Below are positions 35,194 through 44,502 of a stretch of 64,000 bases of DNA, one piece after another (within the stretch, counting starts at the first letter, position 1; every line of letters begins with the position of its first letter). A program made the translations under genes and the position numbers. The notes under the pieces were generated by a model. That model ran no database searches. It was given only the letters and a program-made list of their open reading frames with translations, and was not told the DNA's origin. The DNA comes from Haliea alexandrii (GTDB lineage Bacteria > Pseudomonadota > Gammaproteobacteria > Pseudomonadales > Halieaceae): contig NZ_RFLW01000002.1 of assembly GCF_003719295.1 (NCBI RefSeq), forward strand, positions 841,051 to 905,050, given 5' to 3'.

Positions 35194-36681
35194 CTAGAGC
35201 AGCGCGCGGGCGAGCGCCGCCTGCCACGAGGCATGCCGCCGTCGGCGGGCTGAGGCAGACAGGCCCACCGTGAATTCCTGCTGCACCGACCAGATCTTGC
35301 GCAGGTCCGCAGGCCCTGCCCACAGGCCGACCCCCAGCCCTGCCAGATAGCAGGCGCCCGCCACGGTGGTTTCGATCATCCGCGGCCGAATCAGCTTGCG
35401 CCCCAACACGTCCGCCTGAATCTGCATCAGCAGGTTGTTGGCGGCCGCACCACCATCCACCCGCAGGGGCCGCATGCGTTTGCCCAGGTCACGTTCCATG
35501 GCCAGCAGGATGTCGGCGTTCTGCAGGGCCATGGCATCCAGGGTGGCGCGCGCGATGTGGCCGCGACCGCTACCGCGGGTGAGGCCCGTGAGGAGACCGC
35601 GTGCATCCGGCGCCCAATGGGGTGCACCCAACCCGGTCAGTGCGGGCACGAACTCCACACCGCCGCTGTCTGCAACGGATGCCGCCAGCGCTTCCACCTC
35701 GGCAGAGCGCCGAATGAGACCAAGGCCGTCACGCAGCCACTGCACCGCGGCGCCGCACACAAACGCACCGCCTTCCAAGGCATACACCGGATCAGCGTTG
35801 CCCAGCTGCCAGGCGGCCGTCGTCAGCAGGCCGGAGCGCGACTGCAGCAGTTCAGAGCCGGTATTCATCAGAATGAAAGAGCCGGTGCCAAAGGTGCACT
35901 TGGCATCGCCGGCACTGAAACAGGCCTGACCGAACAGCGCCGCCTGTTGATCACCCGCCACGCCCGCTATGGGAATACCGTCTGGCAGTCCGGGAACCCC
36001 CCGGGTATGGGCCAGCACGCCACTGGAGGGCTGGATGTCCGGCAGGATGCCTTCGGGCACTTCAAACAGCCCCATCAGCTCCTTGTCCCAGCTCAGACGC
36101 TGCAGGTTCATCAGCGACGTGCGCGAGGCATTGGAGACATCGGTGGCGTGCACCGCACCGCCGCTGAGCTGCCAGATCAAATAACTGTCGATGTTGCCTG
36201 CCGCTACGCGCCCTGCGCGCAGCTTGCGGGCGATACCGGAGGTATTGCGCAGCAGCCAGCGGAACTTGCTGGCCGAGAAGTACGGGTCGAGCACCAGGCC
36301 CGACTTGCGTTTTACCTGTGCCTCGTGCCCGCCGGCCTTCAGCGTTTCACAGAAATCGGTGGTGCGCCGGCACTGCCAGACGATGGCGCGGTTAAGCGCC
36401 TCGCCGTTGTCACGGTCCCACAACAGCGAGGTTTCGCGCTGGTTGGTAATGCCGATGCCGACGATATCCGCCGGCTTGCACACCTTTTTGCGCAGCACAC
36501 TGCGAATACCGCGCTGCACCGAGGACCAGATGTCCGCCGCATCGTGTTCCACCCAACCCGGTTGCGGATAGTGCTGGGGGAACTCGATATTGACGCTGGC
36601 CCGCAGTTGCCCCGCCGCATCCATCAACGCAACGGTGGTGCCGGTCGTCCCCTGATCAATGGCGAGAACGAACGCGGCCAT
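35194..36681 (-). CDS. glpK: Glycerol kinase
   Basis: 495 residues from the ATG at 36681, one base after the stop of the aldehyde dehydrogenase gene; a longer frame upstream only shadows that gene. FGGY-kinase signatures are LAIDQGTTGTTV, GITNQRETSLLWDR, IVWQCRRT, SGLVLDPYFSASK, AGDQQAALFGQ and LRVDGGAAANNLLMQ, all close to GlpK. It phosphorylates glycerol to sn-glycerol-3-phosphate. No glpF or glpD is adjacent; the neighbours are an aldehyde dehydrogenase and an aminotransferase, an unusual setting. Confidence 0.93.
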   Translation of the reverse strand: MAAFVLAIDQGTTGTTVALMDAAGQLRASVNIEFPQHYPQPGWVEHDAADIWSSVQRGIRSVLRKKVCKPADIVGIGITNQRETSLLWDRDNGEALNRAIVWQCRRTTDFCETLKAGGHEAQVKRKSGLVLDPYFSASKFRWLLRNTSGIARKLRAGRVAAGNIDSYLIWQLSGGAVHATDVSNASRTSLMNLQRLSWDKELMGLFEVPEGILPDIQPSSGVLAHTRGVPGLPDGIPIAGVAGDQQAALFGQACFSAGDAKCTFGTGSFILMNTGSELLQSRSGLLTTAAWQLGNADPVYALEGGAFVCGAAVQWLRDGLGLIRRSAEVEALAASVADSGGVEFVPALTGLGAPHWAPDARGLLTGLTRGSGRGHIARATLDAMALQNADILLAMERDLGKRMRPLRVDGGAAANNLLMQIQADVLGRKLIRPRMIETTVAGACYLAGLGVGLWAGPADLRKIWSVQQEFTVGLSASARRRRHASWQAALARALL

Positions 36682-36682
36682 C

Positions 36683-38110
36683 TCAGCTGCCGAAGCCCTC
36701 AACCGCCTTGATTTCGAGGAAATCAGTGAAGCCGTGAGCGCCCCACTCGCGGCCATTGCCGGACTGCTTGTAACCGCCGAAGGGCACGTTATAGCCACCG
36801 CTGGCACCGTTGATGTGCACGTTACCGGCACGGATGCGCGACGCAACGCGCCGGGCGTGACCGATATCGTCGCTCTGCACATAGCCCGCCAGACCGTAGG
36901 GTGTGTCATTGGCGATGGCGATGGCTTCGTCTTCGGAGTCGTAGGGGATCATCACCAGCACGGGACCAAAGATCTCCTCGCGCGCGATGGTCATGTCGTT
37001 GTTGGCTTCTGAAAACACCGTGGGGCGCACGAAATAGCCCTTGTCGATACCCTCGGGTCGCCCGGGGCCGCCGCAGACCAGCTTGGCGCCTTCGGCGATG
37101 CCCTTCTCGATCAGGCCCTGGATCTTGTTGAACTGCAGCTCGGAAACCACGGGGCCCATGGTGGTGGCCTCATTGGCGGGGTCGCCCACAACCACGCTGG
37201 CGCTGACTTCAGCCGCAATGGCCTCGGCTTCGGCCAGGCGTGCGCGCGGCACCAGCATACGCGAAGGGGCGTTGCAGGATTGTCCGGTGTTGGTGTACAT
37301 GTGCAGCACCCCGCGCGTGACCGCGGTTTTCATATCCACGTCGTCCAGCAGGATGTTCGGCGACTTGCCACCCAGCTCCTGGGTTACACGTTTCACCGTG
37401 GGCGCGGCATTCTGCGCCACCTGCGAGCCGGCACGGGTGGAACCGGTGAAGGACATCATGTCGACACCCGGGTGACGTGAGAGCGCTGCACCGACCGTGG
37501 GGCCATCGCCATTCACCAGGTTGAACACGCCCGCAGGCACACCCGCCTCGTGCATGATCTTTGCGAACAAGTAGCCGGAAAGCGGCGCCACCTCTGAAGG
37601 CTTGAGGATCATGGTGCAGCCCACGGCCAGTGCCGGCGCCACTTTGCAACCAATCTGATTGACCGGCCAGTTCCAGGGCGTAATCAGACCGCAGACACCA
37701 ATCGGCTCCTTGAACAGACGGTGCTCGCCAAGGTCTTCCTCGAACTCGAATTCACGCAGCACGCGCAGAGCTTCCTGCAGGTGGCCGAGCCCGGCATGGG
37801 CCTGTGCGGAGACCGCCAGCGATTTGGGTGCACCCATCTCTTCGCGGATCGCATCGGCCATGTCGTTGTAGTACTTCTCATAGGTTGCCACGCAGGACTC
37901 GAGCACGGCGATGCGTTCCTCCCGGGTGCTGTAGCCCCAGGTGTCAAACGCCTTGCGGGCTGCAGCAACGGCGCGATCCACGTCCGCTTCACTGCCCAGG
38001 GATATGTGCGCACAGACGGACTCATCGGCCGGGTTGATCACGTCGTGGACCTTCGGCGTTACCGGGTCGACCCACTCACCGTTGATGTAAAACTGCAGAT
38101 ATTCGCGCAT
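36683..38110 (-). CDS. Aldehyde dehydrogenase
   Basis: 475 residues. GLITPWNWPVNQIGCK binds NAD, FTGSTRAGS is the Rossmann turn, the general base is in QELGGKSPN, and the catalytic Cys is in NTGQSCNAPSRML. It belongs to the broad ALDH superfamily, close to the group often annotated as betaine/3-succinoylsemialdehyde-pyridine or aldehyde dehydrogenase family proteins. Substrate unclear. It is the first gene of a minus-strand operon with glpK one base downstream, and it is divergent from the acyl-CoA dehydrogenase across 110 bases. Confidence 0.9.
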   Translation of the reverse strand: MREYLQFYINGEWVDPVTPKVHDVINPADESVCAHISLGSEADVDRAVAAARKAFDTWGYSTREERIAVLESCVATYEKYYNDMADAIREEMGAPKSLAVSAQAHAGLGHLQEALRVLREFEFEEDLGEHRLFKEPIGVCGLITPWNWPVNQIGCKVAPALAVGCTMILKPSEVAPLSGYLFAKIMHEAGVPAGVFNLVNGDGPTVGAALSRHPGVDMMSFTGSTRAGSQVAQNAAPTVKRVTQELGGKSPNILLDDVDMKTAVTRGVLHMYTNTGQSCNAPSRMLVPRARLAEAEAIAAEVSASVVVGDPANEATTMGPVVSELQFNKIQGLIEKGIAEGAKLVCGGPGRPEGIDKGYFVRPTVFSEANNDMTIAREEIFGPVLVMIPYDSEDEAIAIANDTPYGLAGYVQSDDIGHARRVASRIRAGNVHINGASGGYNVPFGGYKQSGNGREWGAHGFTDFLEIKAVEGFGS

Positions 38111-38220
38111 GGTACTCTCCCTTGCTGATTATGGTTGCGCCGTAGTGTAGCACCCGATGAGTGGTCGGCCACTACCCCATGGGGTTATCATTGCGCCAAC
38201 CCCGAATTGGAGTACCAACA

Positions 38221-39360
38221 ATGCAAAGTGATGAACTGACCCTGTTTCGCGACATGGCGCGTCGCGCCTTTGAACAGGAAATTTCACCCCATTATGAGCA
38301 ATGGGAAGCGGAGCACATGGTCCCGCGCGAACTCTGGCGCACCCTGGGCGCTGCCGGCCTGCTCTGTGCCGACATGGATGAGGCCTACGGGGGCGCGGGC
38401 ACCACCCCCCACGTGACCCTGATGCTGATTGAAGAGCTTTCGCGTATGGGCTTTGGCGGCTTTGCCTCTGGTTTCGGTATTCACTCGAATATCGTGGCGC
38501 CCTATCTGGCACGACACGGCACGGAAGAACAGAAGCAACAGTGGCTGCCGAAAATGGTCAGCGGCGATGCCGTGGGCGCGCTGGCGATGACCGAGCCGGG
38601 CGCCGGCTCCGATGTACAGGGCATCCGCACCAATGCAGTGCGTGACGGCGACGAGTGGATTCTCAACGGCTCCAAGATCTTCATCACCAACGGTATGCAC
38701 GCCGACCTGGTGATTGTCGCGGCGATCACCGACCCCGGCAAAGGCGCCAAGGGGACCTCGCTGTTCCTGGTGGACACCGCCCTGCCCGGCTTTGAGCGCG
38801 GCAAGAAAATAGAAAAAATCGGCCAGCACGCATCGGACACCGCCCTGCTCTTCTTCCAGGATATGCGCCTGCCGGCCAGCGCGCTGCTGGGGCAGGAAAA
38901 CAAGGGTTTCGCCATCATGATGGAGGAGCTGCCACGAGAGCGCCTGGGGATCGCCGCGCAGGCCGTCGCCGCCGCCGAAGGGGCACTGGCGCTGACCGTG
39001 GACTATGTGCTGGAGCGCAAGGCCTTTGGCCAGGCCATCGGCAGTTTCCAGAATACCCGCTTCAAACTGGCGGATGTGCGCACCCAGATCGCCCTCAACC
39101 GCGCCCTGTATGAACAGTGCGCAGACGAATACAGCCGCGGTGAACTCACCGCCGACAAGGCCGCAATGCTGAAACTGGCGTCCTGTGAAATGCAGTGCGA
39201 CACCATCGACGAATGTCTGCAGCTGTTCGGCGGTTACGGCTACACCGTGGAGTACCCCATCTCGCGCTTCTACACTGATGCGCGCATCCAGCGCATTTAC
39301 GGTGGCTCCTCGGAGATCATGCGCGAGCTGGTCGCCCGCTCCGTCCTCGGCCGCGCCTGA
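38221..39360 (+). CDS. Acyl-CoA dehydrogenase
   Basis: 379 residues from the ATG at 38221; the frame extends upstream without coding support. The FAD/substrate motifs are ALAMTEPGAGSDVQGI in the middle domain, and QLFGGYGYTVEYPISRFYTDARIQRIYGGSSEIM at the C-terminus. In the usual catalytic IYEGT position this protein has IYGGS, so the base is likely the alternative Glu used by long-chain and isovaleryl-type members. It oxidises acyl-CoA to enoyl-CoA, feeding ETF. The FMO gene starts directly after its stop codon. Confidence 0.92.
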   Translation: MQSDELTLFRDMARRAFEQEISPHYEQWEAEHMVPRELWRTLGAAGLLCADMDEAYGGAGTTPHVTLMLIEELSRMGFGGFASGFGIHSNIVAPYLARHGTEEQKQQWLPKMVSGDAVGALAMTEPGAGSDVQGIRTNAVRDGDEWILNGSKIFITNGMHADLVIVAAITDPGKGAKGTSLFLVDTALPGFERGKKIEKIGQHASDTALLFFQDMRLPASALLGQENKGFAIMMEELPRERLGIAAQAVAAAEGALALTVDYVLERKAFGQAIGSFQNTRFKLADVRTQIALNRALYEQCADEYSRGELTADKAAMLKLASCEMQCDTIDECLQLFGGYGYTVEYPISRFYTDARIQRIYGGSSEIMRELVARSVLGRA

Positions 39361-40881
39361 GTGTCAGCCAGTGCAGAAGCCGGCATCCGGGACGCGGACG
39401 TCATCATCGTCGGTGCCGGGTTATCCGGCATTGGCGCTGCCGTGCACCTGCAAACCCTCTGCCCCGGCAAGCGCGTTATTCTGCTGGAGAGCCGGCCGCG
39501 CATAGGCGGCACCTGGGACCTGTTTCGCTACCCCGGCATCCGCTCCGACAGCGACATGCATACGCTGGGCTACGACTTCAAACCCTGGGTTCATGAGCGC
39601 GCGATTGCCGATGGGGCATCAATCCTCGAATACATCAACAGCGCGGCGGACGAGTACGGCGTACGTGAGCGCATACAGTTCCAGCACACCGTGTTGCGCG
39701 CCCGTTTCAGCAGTGAAACGACGCGCTGGACGCTGGACGTGGCCGTGACCGACAACAACGGCGCGGTGCGCGAAGAGCACTTCAGCTGTGAGTTCCTGCT
39801 GTTGTGCTCCGGCTACTTTGACTACGCCCAGGGCCACGCGCCCGAGCTCCCCGGGCAGAGCCGCTTCCGCGGCCAACAGGTGCACCCCCAGCACTGGCCG
39901 CAAGACCTCGACTACCGCAACAAGCGCGTGGTGATCATCGGCTCCGGCGCCACCGCCATGACGCTGGTACCGGCGCTGGCACAGGACGCCGGCCATGTCA
40001 CCATGCTGCAGCGCTCCCCGACCTATGTGGTGTCACGCCCCAACCGCGACAGGCTGGCCAACCTCCTGCGCCGCTGCCTGCCCGATCGCTGGGCCTACGC
40101 CATCACCCGGTGGAAAAATACACGCCTGCAACAATGGGTGTACAACAAGAGCCGCACCCGGCCGGAACAGGTGAAGGCGCACCTGCTGGGTATGCTGCGC
40201 AAAGCGCTGGGGCCGGAATTCGATATCGAAAAGCATTTCACCCCGGCCTACAACCCCTGGGATCAGCGCCTGTGCCTGGTGCCGGATGGCGACCTCTACG
40301 CGGCCCTGCGCAGCGGCAAGGCAGACGTGGTGACAGATCACATCGACAGCTTCACGGAAACCGGCATCAGCCTGAAGTCCGGCGAGGAATTGCAGGCAGA
40401 CATCATCGTTACCGCCACCGGCCTGGAACTGGTGGTGATGGGCGGCATTGCATTCGAGGTCGATGGCGAGGCGGTGGACTTTGGCGCCACCTGGAGCTGG
40501 CGCGGCATGCTATTTTCCGGTGTGCCCAACATGGCCAATACCTTCGGCTACATCAATGCTTCCTGGACGCTGCGCGCCGACCTCACCGCCCGCTTCGTCT
40601 GCCGTCTGCTGAACGACATGGCGCGCCGCAGCGCCAGCCAGGTTACACCCGTGCTCAGGGCCATCGACCAGGGCATGCCGGCGCGCCCCTGGATCGATGA
40701 CTTCAATGCGGGCTACATCCAGCGGGTGCTGCACCTGTTGCCCAGGCAAGGTGACCACGACCCCTGGCAGAATTCGCAGGACTACCATCGCGACCGCAAG
40801 ACACTGCCCGTGGCACCACTCGACGATGGCAGCCTGGTGTTCAGTAACCCGCCGCACAGGGCGCTGCGCAAGGCGAGCTAA
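39361..40881 (+). CDS. Flavin-containing (Baeyer-Villiger-type) monooxygenase
   Basis: 506 residues. FAD-binding GAGLSGIGAA is at the N-terminus and NADPH-binding GSGATAM in the middle. Between them is FRGQQVHPQHWP, which fits the Baeyer-Villiger fingerprint FxGxxxHxxxWP. FRYPGIRSDSDMHTLGY is also typical of this group. It would insert oxygen into ketones to form esters or lactones, or oxidise other soft nucleophiles. The start is a GTG immediately after the acyl-CoA dehydrogenase stop, so translation is coupled. A role in terpene or alicyclic ketone breakdown is plausible, but the substrate is not known. Confidence 0.9.
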   Translation: MSASAEAGIRDADVIIVGAGLSGIGAAVHLQTLCPGKRVILLESRPRIGGTWDLFRYPGIRSDSDMHTLGYDFKPWVHERAIADGASILEYINSAADEYGVRERIQFQHTVLRARFSSETTRWTLDVAVTDNNGAVREEHFSCEFLLLCSGYFDYAQGHAPELPGQSRFRGQQVHPQHWPQDLDYRNKRVVIIGSGATAMTLVPALAQDAGHVTMLQRSPTYVVSRPNRDRLANLLRRCLPDRWAYAITRWKNTRLQQWVYNKSRTRPEQVKAHLLGMLRKALGPEFDIEKHFTPAYNPWDQRLCLVPDGDLYAALRSGKADVVTDHIDSFTETGISLKSGEELQADIIVTATGLELVVMGGIAFEVDGEAVDFGATWSWRGMLFSGVPNMANTFGYINASWTLRADLTARFVCRLLNDMARRSASQVTPVLRAIDQGMPARPWIDDFNAGYIQRVLHLLPRQGDHDPWQNSQDYHRDRKTLPVAPLDDGSLVFSNPPHRALRKAS

Positions 40882-40891
40882 GCTCGCGTGC

Positions 40892-42097
40892 TCAGCCGGA
40901 GCTAATCACGCCCTCTGCGGCGAGCTGCGCCAACTCCTCGTCTCCCAGGCCCAACAACCCCTGCAACACATCGCGGTTGTGGCTGCCGAGATCCCCCCCG
41001 GGCCATTCGGTGCGCCCGGGCGTGGAATCCAGCCGCGGCATGATCGCCGGAATCTTCAAGGGCTTGCCGTCAATCTCTACCTGCTCGAACAGCCCGCGCG
41101 CCTGATACTGCGGATCGGCAAGCATATCCGCGACCGAGTAGATCGGGCCCACCGGCACGCGGGCCTCCTCCAGCACATTGATCACATGCGTCGACGAGTG
41201 CTGGCCACACCACAACCCCAGCGCCTTGTCGATTTCCGCCTCGTGGCGCACGCGGCCGCTGTTGTCGGCAAGCTCGGGGTCAGCCGCCATGTCGGAGCGC
41301 CCGGCCACCGTCATCAAACGCTTGAAAATGGAGTCGCCGTTGCCACCGATAACGACATACTTGCCATCGTCACAATGGTAGGTATTGGTCGGCACAATGC
41401 CCGTGACCGTGGTACCCGAGGGTTCGCGCACCACACCGGCACCATCGTACTCGGGCACCATCCCCTCCAGCAGGTTGAAAATCGATTCGTACAGGGCAAC
41501 ATCAATTACCTGCCCCTCGCCACCCGGCTTTGCCCGCTGCAACAACGCCAGCGTGATCCCCAGCGCGGCGTGCAGTCCCGCCACTGTATCGCCCAAGCTG
41601 ATATTGGGCCGCACCGGCGCCTTGCCGGGCTCGCCATTGATATAGCGAAAGCCGCCGAAGCCCTCGGTGACCGAGGCATACCCGGGCTTGCTGGCGTAGG
41701 GGCCGGTCTGCCCGTAGCCGGAAATCCGCGTATATACCAGGCGTGGGTTGCGGGCCTTGACGACCTCGGGGCCCAGGCCCCACTCCTCCATCGCACCGGG
41801 GCGAAAGTTTTCCACCAGCACATCGGCGCTATCGAGCAGTTGCAGTACCAGCTCCCGGCCACGTTCGCTCTTCAAGTCCAGCGTGACGCTTTTCTTGTTA
41901 CGACCGAGGCTGCGATACCAGAGTGAGGTGCCATCCTGGACCACGCGCCACCCGCGAATGGGGTCACCACCCGGTGGCTCCACCTTGATCACCTCGGCGC
42001 CAAAATAGGCGAGGACTGTGCAGGCAAAGGGCCCCGCCAGCAGCTGCCCCAGTTCTATTACACGCAGTCCTTCCAGCGGCCTGGATGCTGTTGTCAC
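40892..42097 (-). CDS. Family III (CaiB/BaiF) CoA-transferase
   Basis: 401 residues. LEGLRVIELGQLLAGPFACTVLAYFGAEVIKVEPPGGDP is the family start. VENFRPGAMEEWGLG and the region ISLGDTVAGLHAALG follow, with the catalytic Asp expected in SLGD. Such enzymes move CoA between carboxylic acids, for example succinyl-CoA to a dicarboxylate or carnitine. It is convergent with the FMO gene (10 bases between stops). It may supply the CoA thioesters used by the acyl-CoA dehydrogenase, though it is on the opposite strand. Confidence 0.92.
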   Translation of the reverse strand: MTTASRPLEGLRVIELGQLLAGPFACTVLAYFGAEVIKVEPPGGDPIRGWRVVQDGTSLWYRSLGRNKKSVTLDLKSERGRELVLQLLDSADVLVENFRPGAMEEWGLGPEVVKARNPRLVYTRISGYGQTGPYASKPGYASVTEGFGGFRYINGEPGKAPVRPNISLGDTVAGLHAALGITLALLQRAKPGGEGQVIDVALYESIFNLLEGMVPEYDGAGVVREPSGTTVTGIVPTNTYHCDDGKYVVIGGNGDSIFKRLMTVAGRSDMAADPELADNSGRVRHEAEIDKALGLWCGQHSSTHVINVLEEARVPVGPIYSVADMLADPQYQARGLFEQVEIDGKPLKIPAIMPRLDSTPGRTEWPGGDLGSHNRDVLQGLLGLGDEELAQLAAEGVISSG

Positions 42098-42148
42098 AGT
42101 CTATCTCCCCACAAAAAATACGAATTATACCCCCGTCGCCGGCATGGG

Positions 42149-43129
42149 TCAGACCGGCGCGGCCGCAAGCCCTAACACCACCAACAGGGCAAAACCGGCA
42201 GTGACGGAAACCATCGACAACAGGGTGGTTAGCACAATCATGTTCGACGCCAGCGTGCCGTTGCCCCGCGCCGCAACCACCATCACAAAACTCGCCGCGG
42301 CTACTGGCGAGCTCAGCAACAGGAAGAGCACACCCAATTGTATCGGCGGCACATTGAGCAGTACGGCCAACACGACGCCAATCGCCGGGCCCACCAGCAA
42401 CCGCCAGCCCGCCGCTTCCCAGGTCACTGAGCCCGCGCTGCGCAGCAATGCCAGGCGCATGGCGGCACCGATGCTCACCAGCACCAGCGGCAGAAAGCCC
42501 TGCGACAACACCTGGCTGACAATCGGCGTAAAGCCCGGCAGCGGTATACCGGATGCGGCATACAACATGCCCGCGCCAATCCCCAGCAGCAACGGGTTAC
42601 GCACCAGTCCGTAGAGCAGGCCGAGCAGGGAACGGCTACCGCCGTGCGTCACCTGCAACACCCACACCGCCAATACATTGTAGAGCGCCGTCATTACCGC
42701 CACCGGCAATGCCGCCAGACTCAAGCCCTGCTCACCGTAGGCCGCATGGCACAGAGCAAAGCCGAGAATCGCCAGGTTGGAACGGAAACCCGCCTGCACG
42801 AACACGCCCAGGGTTGGACGCGCAAAGCCTCGCCAGCGGGCATACACCCAACTCAGGCCGAGCGTGAGCAGCGTGGCCAGCACCCCCGCAAGCAGGTAGG
42901 TGGCGCCACCCATCGCTGCGAAATCCACCCCTGCCGCGCTGATAAACAGGAGCAGCGGCAGTGCAACGTTAAAGGCGAACCTGGAGATGGCCTGTACATG
43001 GTGGGGTTGCAGCCAACCCAGCAAGCGCAGCACCAGGCCCAGCATCACCCAGCCAAAGGTAGGCAGGCTCACCGCCGCGGCGGTGAGGGTGAGTTGCCAC
43101 AGGTTCAGGTCGGGCACAGCAGGCAACAC
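42149..43129 (-). CDS. AEC (auxin efflux carrier) family transporter
   Basis: 326 residues with about ten hydrophobic helices in two halves. The N-terminal half includes ISRFAFNVALPLLLFISAAG, a typical AEC segment, and the middle includes FVQAGFRSNLAILGFAL. The C-terminal half has PVAAASFVMVVAARGN. Members export or import small carboxylates such as malate or malonate, or related organic acids. The gene starts 10 bases after the downstream-facing aminotransferase gene and precedes the CoA-transferase gene on the same strand. The three probably form one operon for an organic or amino acid. Confidence 0.87.
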   Translation of the reverse strand: MLPAVPDLNLWQLTLTAAAVSLPTFGWVMLGLVLRLLGWLQPHHVQAISRFAFNVALPLLLFISAAGVDFAAMGGATYLLAGVLATLLTLGLSWVYARWRGFARPTLGVFVQAGFRSNLAILGFALCHAAYGEQGLSLAALPVAVMTALYNVLAVWVLQVTHGGSRSLLGLLYGLVRNPLLLGIGAGMLYAASGIPLPGFTPIVSQVLSQGFLPLVLVSIGAAMRLALLRSAGSVTWEAAGWRLLVGPAIGVVLAVLLNVPPIQLGVLFLLLSSPVAAASFVMVVAARGNGTLASNMIVLTTLLSMVSVTAGFALLVVLGLAAAPV

Positions 43130-43139
43130 TCCGTGCGGG

Positions 43140-44477
43140 CTACGCCAGCTCGCGCAGAGTATCGCCCAGCGCTTCCAACAGGCTGTCGATTTGCGCCTCT
43201 TCGATCACAAAGGGCAAACCCAGTTGCAGCGTGTCGGCACCGTAGCGCACGTAAAAGCCCTTCTCCCACATGCGCATGGCAACCTCAAAGGGCCGCCGCG
43301 CAGGCTCTCCGGGGTAATGCGCAAGCTGCAGCGCGCCGGCAAAACCGTAGTTGCGGATATCGACCACATGGGGCGCCCCCTGCAGCTGGTGCAATGCCGC
43401 CTCAAAATGCGGCGCCATGCGCGCCACCCGCTGGGGCAGCTGCTCCCGCTCGAGAATGTTCAGGGCAGCGAGCCCGGCGGCACAGGCGACCGGGTGCCCC
43501 GAGTAGGTGTAGCCGTGGGGGAACTCCAGCATATAGTCCGGCCCGCCCTGGGCCATGAAGGTGTCGTAGATTTCACCCTGCGCAATAACGGCCCCCATGG
43601 GTATGGCACCATTGGTGAGTTGCTTGGCCACGTTCATGATGTCGGGCACCACACCGAAGGCATCGGCACCGGTCATGGCACCACAGCGGCCGAAGCCGGT
43701 AATCACCTCATCAAAAATCAGCAGGATGTCATGCGCGCTGCACAGCTCTCGCAGCCGCTGCAGGTAGCCCACGGGTGGCGGAATCACCCCGGCAGAGCCG
43801 GCCATGGGCTCCACGATCACGGCGGCAATGTTGCTCGCATCGTGCAGGGCAATCAGTTCCAGCAACTCATCGGCCAATTCCGCGCCCTGCGCCGGCATGC
43901 CGCGGCTGAAGCGGGTGGCCGGCGATAGCGTGTGCGCCAGGTGGTCCGCTTCCACGGCGGCACCGAAGAGCTTGCGGTTGGGCCCGATGCCGCCCACGGA
44001 AATGCCGCCGAAGTTGACGCCGTGGTAGCCCTTGGCCCGGCCGATCAGGCGCGTTTTGGCAGGCTGGCCCTTCAAGCGCCAGTAGGCGCGGGCCATCTTC
44101 AACGCGGTGTCCGCGGCTTCCGAGCCCGAGTTGGTGAAGAACACGTAATCCAGCCCGTCCGGCGTGAGCGCCTTAATCCGGTTGGCGAGCTCAAAGGCTG
44201 CGGGGTGCCCGTACTGAAACGCGGGGGCATAGTCCAGCGTCAGCAACTGGCGCTGCACCGCTTCGGCGATTTCCGGGCGATTGTGCCCTGCCCCACTGCA
44301 CCAGAGCCCCGAGAGGCCATCAAGTACGCGGCGGCCGTTGTCGTCGATGAAGTGCACACCTTCGGCCGCCACAATCATGCGCGGGTCACGCTTGAACTGA
44401 CGGTTGCCCGTGTAGGGCATCCAGTGTGCTTCCAACTGCTCGCGGGTGAATTTGTGTTGGGTGGGTGCGCCGGTCAT
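43140..44477 (-). CDS. Class III (omega-amino acid:pyruvate-type) aminotransferase
   Basis: 445 residues. WMPYTGNRQFKRDPRMIVAAEG is the start characteristic of the beta-alanine/omega-amino acid:pyruvate group. FTNSGSEAADTALKMAR contacts the cofactor phosphate. LIFDEVITGFGRCGAM holds the Asp, and the Lys lies in NVAKQLTNGAIPMGAV. It transfers amino groups from omega-amino acids such as beta-alanine to pyruvate; exact substrate not certain. It heads a minus-strand group with the AEC carrier and the CoA-transferase. The paralogue at 33628-34980 is clearly distinct in its N-terminus. Confidence 0.91.
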   Translation of the reverse strand: MTGAPTQHKFTREQLEAHWMPYTGNRQFKRDPRMIVAAEGVHFIDDNGRRVLDGLSGLWCSGAGHNRPEIAEAVQRQLLTLDYAPAFQYGHPAAFELANRIKALTPDGLDYVFFTNSGSEAADTALKMARAYWRLKGQPAKTRLIGRAKGYHGVNFGGISVGGIGPNRKLFGAAVEADHLAHTLSPATRFSRGMPAQGAELADELLELIALHDASNIAAVIVEPMAGSAGVIPPPVGYLQRLRELCSAHDILLIFDEVITGFGRCGAMTGADAFGVVPDIMNVAKQLTNGAIPMGAVIAQGEIYDTFMAQGGPDYMLEFPHGYTYSGHPVACAAGLAALNILEREQLPQRVARMAPHFEAALHQLQGAPHVVDIRNYGFAGALQLAHYPGEPARRPFEVAMRMWEKGFYVRYGADTLQLGLPFVIEEAQIDSLLEALGDTLRELA

Positions 44478-44502
44478 GGAGGTTTCCTCGCGTCTGCTGA
44501 CG

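Noticed and set aside
40697..41926. 409-codon plus-strand ORF running from the FMO end across the CoA-transferase gene
   Set aside because: It straddles two convergent real genes and has a His/Gln-rich antisense composition.
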